From assembly GCA_025362615.1 (NCBI GenBank), contig JANYFQ010000391.1, positions 1 to 5,407 of the forward strand: a stretch of DNA of 5,407 nt, in the 5' to 3' direction. Positions 1 to 5,407 of the stretch are shown here, in pieces; the stretch's first letter is position 1, and every line of letters starts with the position of its first letter. Source of the DNA: Hymenobacter sp. Its GTDB lineage: Bacteria > Bacteroidota > Bacteroidia > Cytophagales > Hymenobacteraceae. Position numbers and translations under genes: made by a program. The notes below the pieces were generated by a model. That model saw only the letters and a list, made by a program, of their open reading frames with translations. It was not told the DNA's origin and did no database searches.

Positions 1-639
1 GTGGCCCTGGTGTACGGCTGGCAGCGCGGCCGCCTGCGCCGGGTACAACGCGAAAACGCCCTCCGCACCCAGCTCGCCGCCAACCTGCACGACGAAGTAG
101 GCTCGCTCCTCACCCGCGTGACCATGCAGGCCGAGCTGCTGCAAGAGCTGCAACAAGGCCCGCCCGCCCGCCTCGCCACCCTGGCCGCCGACAGCCGCGC
201 CGCCGCCGCCACCATGCGCGACGTCATCTGGAGCGTGGACAGCACCGCCGACACCCTGGCCGCCCTCGTGGAGCGGATGCGCGACTACGTGCTCGACACG
301 GCCCGCGCCACCGGCCGCGACCTGCGCTTCGACGACCTGGCCCTGCCCCCCGACCTGCACCACCCCCTCAGCACCCTGGTGCGCCAAAACCTCTACCTCA
401 TCTTCAAGGAGGCCGTAAACAATGCCCTCAAGCACGCCGCCCCCGGCTCGGTCATTGACGTCAGCATCACCCGCCCGCCGGCCCTGCGGCTGCACGTCCG
501 CAGCGCGGGCGCACCCGCCCCGGCTTCGAGCGATGGGCAGGGCCTGCGCAATATGCGCCGCCGGGCCGAGGCACTGGGGGCGGCGTTTTCGGCCGGGCCG
601 GTGGCAGGTGGGTGGGAAGTGGCGGTTTTGTTGGGTTGA
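1..639 (+). CDS. Sensor histidine kinase, NarL/LuxR-associated type (HisKA_3 + HATPase_c), 5' partial
   Basis: This is the cytoplasmic kinase end of a two-component sensor, which autophosphorylates on histidine and passes the phosphate to a NarL-type response regulator. Residue numbers count from base 1. The HisKA_3 H-box is ANLHDEVGS with His30 as the predicted phosphoacceptor. The N-box is NLYLIFKEAVNNALKHA (Asn130, Glu137, Asn140/141, His145), and the G2-like segment GQGLRNMRRRAEALGA lies at 179-194. The first residues (VALVYGW, then the basic run QRGRLRR) look like the exit of a transmembrane helix. The GTG at base 1 is therefore probably an internal valine codon, and the sensor and membrane part lies upstream of the window. 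One oddity is the expected DxGxG (G1) box, which reads SAGAP near 168-172 and so lacks the conserved Asp that contacts adenine. The stop codon (637-639) directly abuts the heptad array. The family call is firm; the signal sensed is unknown. Confidence 0.9.
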   Translation: MALVYGWQRGRLRRVQRENALRTQLAANLHDEVGSLLTRVTMQAELLQELQQGPPARLATLAADSRAAAATMRDVIWSVDSTADTLAALVERMRDYVLDTARATGRDLRFDDLALPPDLHHPLSTLVRQNLYLIFKEAVNNALKHAAPGSVIDVSITRPPALRLHVRSAGAPAPASSDGQGLRNMRRRAEALGAAFSAGPVAGGWEVAVLLG

Positions 640-640
640 T

Positions 641-801
641 GGTGTTCGGTTTTAGGTGTTGGGTTTTTGGTGTTGGGTGTTGGGTTTTTGGTGTTGGGTT
701 TTAGGTGTTCGGTTTTTGGTGTTGGGTGTTGGGTTTTTGGTGTTGGGTGTTCGGTTTTTGGTGTTGGGTTTTAGGTGTTGGGTGTTGGGTTTTAGGTGTT
801 G
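641..801 (+). repeat. Uninterrupted array of 23 GGTKTTN heptanucleotides
   Basis: There are 23 consecutive 7-bp units with no insertion or interruption. Every unit is one of four words: GGTGTTG, GGTGTTC, GGTTTTT or GGTTTTA. Position 4 predicts position 7 without exception: a G at 4 is followed by G or C at 7, and a T at 4 by T or A. No two T-type units are adjacent. The array starts two bases after the kinase stop codon, and the last unit runs into the arm of the palindromic element. One strand is entirely G/T-rich, with GG every 7 bases and GGG where a GGTGTTG unit meets the next, so two-tier G-quadruplexes are possible. Because 7 is not a multiple of 3, the array yields low-complexity Thr/Asn/Pro/Gln/Lys peptides on the minus strand; I regard these as artefacts. 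It resembles in kind the heptanucleotide STRR arrays known from cyanobacteria. Confidence 0.95.
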
Positions 802-1017
802 GGTCTGAATCCCGTCCCAACCGCGAAGCGGTGCCATGTTGGTAGCACGATGTTTGGCGCAGGATTCCAAGCTGCGAAGCTGCGACACCTCCCATAATGA
901 CCATGCGTCTGACCGGGGCGGGAGGTGGCGCAGCTTCGCCGCTCCAACCGCCCCACGGTGCCGATACTACCAACATGGCACCGCTTCGCGGTTGGGACGG
1001 GATTCGCACCCAACACC
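795..1017. repeat. 223-bp palindromic element with perfect 39-nt arms (MITE/REP-like)
   Basis: The outer ends GGTGTTGGG (795-803) and CCCAACACC (1009-1017) are reverse complements. After three mismatched bases, 807-845 and 967-1005 are perfectly complementary over 39 nt. A further inner stem pairs 874-893 with 920-939 with one mismatch in 20, closing a loop at 894-919. All three stems share a centre near 906. The segments between the outer and inner stems (846-873 and 940-966) pair poorly. Each long arm also contains its own small hairpin, ACCGC-GAA-GCGGT at 820-832 and its complement at 980-992, so hairpin, cruciform and branched folds are all possible. No transposase, reverse transcriptase or convincing coding frame lies inside. 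The size and terminal symmetry suggest a non-autonomous mobile or interspersed repeat. Genome copy number, which would decide this, cannot be seen here. No target-site duplication could be identified, because the left end lies inside the heptad array. Confidence 0.85.
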
Positions 1018-1257
1018 AAGTGTCGAGCAGGCTTTACTGCGTAAAACCAATCAAACCAGCCGGGGCGTTGGGGCGCAACGGCCCGCAAAGCGTCGCTATG
1101 GCATTCTTCATGGCCTCTTCAGCGAGCCAGTTGCTTTTTGCCCAAACGCTACCATGATTTTGTATCGTCCGATGCACGGGCAGCGGGGCGGAAAGCAGCA
1201 AAGGCGGCTGCCGCTCTGGTTGCTGCTTCTTTTCCAAGCGGGCACCCGCTGGTTATG
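1018..1257. other. Unassigned stretch between the palindromic element and the T9SS-cargo gene
   Basis: These 240 bases hold no gene I can support. Short frames are open on both strands, but none shows a recognisable motif or a good start. A weak promoter-like pair is present: TTG at 1131-1133 and TGATTTTG at 1155-1162, the latter matching the Bacteroidota -7 word TAnnTTTG at all but one fixed position, with 21 bases between them. If it is used, the 1258 gene would have a leader of roughly 90 bases. The stretch may also contain eroded flank of the neighbouring repeat element. Confidence 0.3.
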
Positions 1258-2034
1258 ATGCAAGCTCGTCTTCCCCTGATTCGTGGAATTTTGCTGGCCC
1301 TGGCCGCCTGCCTGCCGGGCCTGGCAACCGCCGACGGGCCGCCTGCGGCCCGGCCGGTGCTGCTCGACGTGGACCGGTTGCGCCAGCAACTGGCCCCGGC
1401 CGGCCCCGCCGCCCGCCGCGCGGCCGGGCCGCTGGCCGCCGACCTGCCCACGCCCGACGGCGAGCGCCGGTTTGTGCTCATCGAAACCCACCTGCTGCCC
1501 GCCACCGACACGGCCGCCTGCCGCCGCCTCCGCACCTTCGTGGGCCGGCAGGCCGACGACCCCACCCACGAAGTGGCCCGCACGCTGCGCTCCCAGGGCC
1601 TGACGGCCGACCTGACGCGGGGCAGCGAAAGCGTGCGCCTGCGCCCCGCCCTGGCCGGCGCACGGCTTACCTGCTCGATGCCAGCGGCCCCGCCCGCCCC
1701 GCTGGCCTACTACCGCCTCCGCATCGAAAACCTGGACGGCACCGCCGACCACTCGCCCGTGGTGGCGGTGGCCCGCCCGGCGGGCCGGGCTTCGGCCTTC
1801 ACGGCCAAACTCTTCCCCAACCCCGTGCGGCCCGGCAGCCCCGTGGCCCAGGCCGCCACCCTGTGGCTGACCGATGCCCTGGGCTGCACCGTGCGGCAAC
1901 AGCCGCTGGCCCTGCCGGCCGGCCCCACGCTGCTGCCGCTGCCCGAGGCTGCGGCGCTCCGCCCCGGCCTCTACCTGCTGCGCGTGCAACCCGACGCGGG
2001 CACCGGTGCGCGGCTGCGGGTGCTGATGAAGTAG
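1258..2034 (+). CDS. Secreted protein with metallopeptidase-propeptide-like region and T9SS type A sorting domain
   Basis: This 258-residue protein is predicted to be exported by Sec and then by the type IX secretion system. I chose ATG 1258 (ATG 1255 is equivalent) because a clean signal peptide follows: basic MQARLPLIRG, a hydrophobic stretch, then a likely cleavage after ALPGLATA-type residues near 25. A TTG at 1138 would add 40 implausible Ala/Lys-rich residues before it. Residues about 33-135 resemble the propeptide region of Bacteroidota reprolysin-like zinc metallopeptidases: a leucine-rich LDVDRLRQQL start, LPTPDGERRFVLIE (64-76), and RTFVGRQADDPT (92-103). YYRLRIENLDGTADHSPVV (151-169) is the strand pair that often precedes a sorting domain. 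The C-terminal domain runs from about 184, with KLFPNPV, GLYLLRV and a terminal lysine. No HExxH zinc site is present. The sorting domain is secure; the propeptide assignment rests on recalled family patterns and is moderate. Confidence 0.8.
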   Translation: MQARLPLIRGILLALAACLPGLATADGPPAARPVLLDVDRLRQQLAPAGPAARRAAGPLAADLPTPDGERRFVLIETHLLPATDTAACRRLRTFVGRQADDPTHEVARTLRSQGLTADLTRGSESVRLRPALAGARLTCSMPAAPPAPLAYYRLRIENLDGTADHSPVVAVARPAGRASAFTAKLFPNPVRPGSPVAQAATLWLTDALGCTVRQQPLALPAGPTLLPLPEAAALRPGLYLLRVQPDAGTGARLRVLMK

Positions 2035-2048
2035 TTGCACCGCAGGTA

Positions 2049-2086
2049 GTGCCCCGCTGCCGCTATCAACGCGGGCGGCACGGCAC
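2049..2086 (+). terminator. GC-rich imperfect hairpin downstream of the T9SS-cargo gene
   Basis: The hairpin starts 14 bases after the stop codon at 2034. The left arm GTGCCCCGCTGCCGC (2049-2063) can pair with the right arm 2071-2086 around a 7-base loop, with single-base bulges and one internal mismatch. No T-run follows on the + strand, so it is not a textbook intrinsic terminator. It could slow transcription or protect the 3' end of the transcript. Confidence 0.3.
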
Positions 2087-2114
2087 AACCGGGGGCACAG
2101 AACAAAAAGTAGGG

Positions 2115-2122
2115 TATATTTG
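2115..2122 (+). promoter_or_regulatory. Candidate Bacteroidota -7 promoter element TATATTTG
   Basis: The word matches the Bacteroidota sigma-ABfr -7 consensus TAnnTTTG exactly and stands out in otherwise GC-rich DNA. It lies 125 bases upstream of the lipoprotein ATG at 2248, with no other gene between. No TTTG -33 element is present about 20 bases upstream, which weakens the call. A second, poorer pair closer to the gene (TTTG at 2201-2204 and TAATTATT at 2225-2232) is an alternative. Confidence 0.4.
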
Positions 2123-2160
2123 GGACAGTTTCAGGCAAAGCTTGTTCCGGCCCCGTTCTT

Positions 2161-2180
2161 TTTCTTCCGGCACGAAGAAG
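2161..2180 (+). other. Small hairpin in the leader of the lipoprotein gene
   Basis: TTTCTTC (2161-2167) can pair with GAAGAAG (2174-2180) over seven base pairs, one of them G-T, around the loop CGGCAC. If transcription starts just after the TATATTTG word, this lies in the 5' untranslated leader, followed by an AT-rich stretch (2219-2235) just before the ATG. Any regulatory role is conjecture. Confidence 0.25.
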
Positions 2181-2247
2181 CGGCTTGCCAGGCCCAGCCG
2201 TTTGCGTCAAATCAAGCGTTTTTTTAATTATTTAGCTACCAGCCCTC

Positions 2248-3096
2248 ATGTTTCGTTTCCTTTTTTACTTTGCCCTGGCCACCTTGCTGGGGTCGTGTGC
2301 TGGCAGCAAGCCGGCTGGCAGCAAGCCGGCTGGCAGCAAGTTTCAGCCAGGAGCCAACAACATTGTTAGTGCCCACACGCGCAATTCGCGCTATTCCAGC
2401 AGCAAGGCGGACGGAAAAAGCAGCATCGTTTTCAAGGGCACGAACAACATCATCAACATCGACATCACCGATTCTGACATCACGGCCTTCAACACCAAAA
2501 CCTTTATCATTGAGGGCGACAACAACAACATCAGCTCGACCATTCGCAAGTGCGTCCTGGTGTATCAGGGGCGTAGCGACACGGTCATCATTCGGGGCAA
2601 TGAGCTGAAGGTGGATTTCGCGGCCGACAACATGACGCGCCTCCTCGACGGGCCGGGCGGCACTGCCGAAATCACGAGTGGGCAGCAGCTCCAGGATTTT
2701 GCCTTCGCCGACTGGTCGGCGGAGGCCGCCGCTGCCGCCAATGATTCGCTCTACGTAAGCGACTTGCAGCAGCGGCTGACGCAGCGGCAGGCCTTCGACC
2801 ACTACACGAAGCAGGCCCAGGCAGGCAACTACGCGGCGTTTTTCTGGCTGGGCAGCTTCTTCGACAACCTACTGCTCGATGTCCGGCCCGACATTGCCAA
2901 GGCCATGAACTACTACGAAATGGCGGCCCGCCACAACCACCCCGACGCGGCGTACCGACTGGGCTATATCTACCAGGCGGGCGACTTTGAGTTTGAGCGC
3001 ATTGCCATCGACCGCACCAAGGCCCGGTATTATTACGAGCTGGCGGCCCGCAACGGCCACGAGCAAGCCCGCGAGCGCCTGGCCGTTTGGAAGTAG
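2248..3096 (+). CDS. Lipoprotein with Asn-rich solenoid-like region and Sel1-type repeats
   Basis: This 282-residue protein was not recognised as a named family, but its architecture is readable. The signal peptide MFRFLFYFALATLLGSC ends in a lipobox (LGSC), giving an acylated Cys17. No acidic surface-export signal follows the cysteine (next residues AGSKP), which suggests a periplasm-facing anchor. Residues 18-31 are a short AGSKP tandem linker. Residues about 58-125 alternate hydrophobic and Asn/Asp/Gly/Thr residues (FKGTNNIINIDITDSDI, IIEGDNNNISS, TVIIRGNELKVDF), as in small beta-solenoids. From about 182 to the end are Sel1-like helical repeats, with AMNYYEMAARHNHPDAAYRL and ARYYYELAARNGHEQARERL as the clearest units. 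Sel1 repeats usually mediate protein-protein contacts. The ATG is preceded by an AT-rich stretch, not a Shine-Dalgarno site, as is normal in Bacteroidota. It is convergent with the response regulator gene at 3269-3916. Confidence 0.85.
   Translation: MFRFLFYFALATLLGSCAGSKPAGSKPAGSKFQPGANNIVSAHTRNSRYSSSKADGKSSIVFKGTNNIINIDITDSDITAFNTKTFIIEGDNNNISSTIRKCVLVYQGRSDTVIIRGNELKVDFAADNMTRLLDGPGGTAEITSGQQLQDFAFADWSAEAAAAANDSLYVSDLQQRLTQRQAFDHYTKQAQAGNYAAFFWLGSFFDNLLLDVRPDIAKAMNYYEMAARHNHPDAAYRLGYIYQAGDFEFERIAIDRTKARYYYELAARNGHEQARERLAVWK
2299..2340 (+). repeat. 15-bp in-frame tandem repeat, 2.8 copies, directly after the lipobox cysteine
   Basis: The unit GCTGGCAGCAAGCCG occurs at 2299-2313 and 2314-2328, and its first 12 bases again at 2329-2340, with no mismatches. 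It encodes Ala-Gly-Ser-Lys-Pro repeats starting at the residue after the acylated cysteine. Perfect identity at the DNA level suggests recent slippage. A change in copy number would only lengthen the flexible tether by five residues per unit. Confidence 0.9.
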
Positions 3097-3268
3097 CGCC
3101 CCCCAAAGGCCGGTGGCTGCCACCGCATTCAGCATTGGCCCAACGGGCAGGGGAAGGACGGACGAAAGGTAGCAGGGAAGGTCAATCAGCCGGGCGGCTC
3201 GGCCGGGTTGGGGTCGGGAACTGCGCTGGGTCCGGCTGCGCTCAGCAGAATGGTCTTAACTCCACCCC

Positions 3269-3916
3269 CTACAAATCTCCCTTCGCCGCCCGGCTCAACA
3301 GTTCGCCCCGCGAGCGTACCTGGAGCTTTTCATAGAGCCGTTTGACGTAGGTATGCACCGTGTCGAAGGAGAGGCGGAGCTGGGCGGCGACCTGCTTTTC
3401 GCTCAGGCCCTCGGTGAGGGCTTGCAGCACTTCGGCTTCGCGGGCCGAGAGCAGGCCGGGCTGCTGGCTGTGGGCGGGCTGGAAGTGGTTCAGGGCCTTG
3501 CGGGCCACCGAGGGCGAGAGGGCCGCCCCGCCGGCCAGCACGTCGAGAATGGCTTGCTTGTACTGGGGCAGGGTGGTGGTGTTTTTGATGACGTAGCCGG
3601 TGGCCCCGGCCCGCAGCGCCTCGAAAATGCGGGCCGGGTCGTCGTGCATGGTTTGGAGGATAACGTCGGTGCCGGGCAGGCGGCGGCGCAGCTCGGGCAG
3701 GGCGGCCAGGCCGGTTTGGCCGGGCAGGCTCACGTCGAGCAGGATGACGCGGGGCACCAGGCTCAGCTCCAACTCGGCCCAGAAGGCTTCCATCGAATCG
3801 ACCACCATGGGGCAGCTGAACTCGGGCTGGTGGCAGAGGTATTCCTGGAGCAGGGCGCGCACCCGGCGGTCGTCTTCGACGATGGCCAGGGACACGGGAT
3901 AGACGATAGCGGCCAT
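3269..3916 (-). CDS. Response regulator transcription factor, NarL/FixJ family (REC + LuxR-type HTH)
   Basis: This is a complete 215-residue two-component response regulator, normal in length for the family. In the receiver domain (about 8-125), the acidic pocket is EDD at 14-16, the phosphoacceptor is Asp61 in VILLDVSLPG, the switch residue is Thr89 and the conserved lysine is Lys111 in YVIKN. The C-terminal LuxR/GerE helix-turn-helix covers about 155-212, with LSAREAEVLQALTEGLS, then KQVAAQLRLSFDTVHTYVKR and LQVRSRGELL. All key residues are present, so phosphorylation-controlled DNA binding is expected. The ATG at 3914-3916 leaves about 12 residues before the acidic pocket, which is typical. 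No kinase gene is adjacent on the same strand. The partial kinase at 1-639 is of the right partner class, but it is 2.6 kb away on the opposite strand, so pairing is unproven. Divergent transcription from the large secreted-protein gene makes that gene a possible target. Confidence 0.95.
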   Translation of the reverse strand: MAAIVYPVSLAIVEDDRRVRALLQEYLCHQPEFSCPMVVDSMEAFWAELELSLVPRVILLDVSLPGQTGLAALPELRRRLPGTDVILQTMHDDPARIFEALRAGATGYVIKNTTTLPQYKQAILDVLAGGAALSPSVARKALNHFQPAHSQQPGLLSAREAEVLQALTEGLSEKQVAAQLRLSFDTVHTYVKRLYEKLQVRSRGELLSRAAKGDL

Positions 3917-3963
3917 AAGTGGGACAAAGGTGGGGGCCGGGCGGGGGCCGACGCCAGCGGAGC

Positions 3964-3985
3964 TTGTACTCTAAACAGGGTACAA
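3964..3985. promoter_or_regulatory. Inverted repeat TTGTAC-N10-GTACAA in the divergent intergenic region
   Basis: Two perfect 6-nt half-sites (3964-3969 and 3980-3985) are separated by 10 bases, a centre-to-centre distance of 16. A dimeric regulator could bind it, and NarL-family dimers commonly use inverted half-sites. It lies 48 bases upstream of the response regulator start and about 110 bases upstream of the secreted-protein start, so it could act on either gene. The binding role is inferred from position and symmetry only. Confidence 0.35.
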
Positions 3986-4094
3986 AGGAAAATAGGCGGG
4001 CGCTGGGGACGGGGGGGACCTTTGCCCCATCCTTTCCCCTGCTGGCCCTGGTTCAGGGCCGCTGGGGTGTCCATCTACCTATTACCCGCTCGTC

Positions 4095-5407
<1,313 letters not shown>

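Noticed and set aside
641..801. CRISPR array or coding sequence for a Thr/Asn/Pro/Gln-rich peptide on the minus strand
   Set aside because: The units are 7 bp and contiguous with no unique spacers. The peptide is a by-product of a 7-bp period read in threes and has no motif or plausible start region.
795..1017. Complete insertion sequence or retron
   Set aside because: There are inverted arms, but only about 120 bases lie between them and no transposase or reverse transcriptase gene is present in the window.
1034..1237. Possible 67-residue gene on the minus strand
   Set aside because: There is no recognised motif, no promoter or start context, and equally open frames exist on the other strand.
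1138..1257. Upstream TTG start extending the T9SS-cargo gene by 40 residues
   Set aside because: It would bury the clear signal peptide behind an Ala/Lys-rich extension. ATG 1258 places the signal peptide at the N-terminus.
792..1258. Short open frames on both strands through and beyond the palindrome (for example 836-1258 + and 792-1088 -)
   Set aside because: They overlap each other and the inverted repeat, have no recognisable domain, and their residue composition follows the palindrome.
3097..3268. Bidirectional terminator between the convergent lipoprotein and response regulator genes
   Set aside because: Only short GC-rich pairings such as GCTG-AGCG-CAGC on the minus strand are possible. 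No stable stem with a T-run is visible on either strand.
1..3916. Histidine kinase and response regulator as a cognate pair split by insertion
   Set aside because: They face each other on opposite strands with two unrelated genes between them, so a simple insertion into a kinase-regulator operon does not explain the layout.

Overview
The window comes from a high-GC member of the Bacteroidota, most likely a Hymenobacter-like member of the Cytophagales. The evidence is a type IX secretion (T9SS) C-terminal sorting domain, a large secreted FG-GAP/TIG/Ig-like surface protein, a NarL-type histidine kinase and response regulator, no evident Shine-Dalgarno sequences, and a TAnnTTTG-type -7 promoter word. 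The genus is inferred from overall character, not from a search.

Layout: (a) 1-639 (+) is the cytoplasmic 3' end of a sensor histidine kinase whose sensor and membrane parts lie outside the window. (b) 640-1257 has no convincing gene. It opens with an unbroken array of 23 heptanucleotides (641-801), built from only four words, which merges into a 223-bp palindromic element (795-1017) with perfect 39-nt arms. The remaining 240 bases are unexplained. (c) 1258-2034 (+) encodes a short secreted T9SS cargo protein that looks like a metallopeptidase propeptide joined to a sorting domain without a catalytic domain. (d) 2035-2247 holds a GC-rich hairpin, an exact -7 promoter word and a leader hairpin. 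(e) 2248-3096 (+) encodes a lipoprotein with an Asn-rich beta-solenoid-like part and C-terminal Sel1 repeats. (f) 3097-3268 is a short convergent gap with no clear terminator. (g) 3269-3916 (-) is a complete NarL/FixJ-family response regulator. (h) 3917-4094 is a divergent intergenic region carrying a TTGTAC-N10-GTACAA inverted repeat. (i) 4095 to the window end (+) is the 5' part of a large secreted protein with FG-GAP, TIG and Ig-like domains.

The genes do not form one operon; each has its own intergenic region. The shared theme is the cell envelope: a T9SS cargo protein, a lipoprotein and a large secreted protein, with two-component signalling parts on either side. The most unusual part is the coupled heptad array and palindrome at 641-1017. 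It resembles a non-coding interspersed repeat (REP, MITE or STRR-like) more than any gene.
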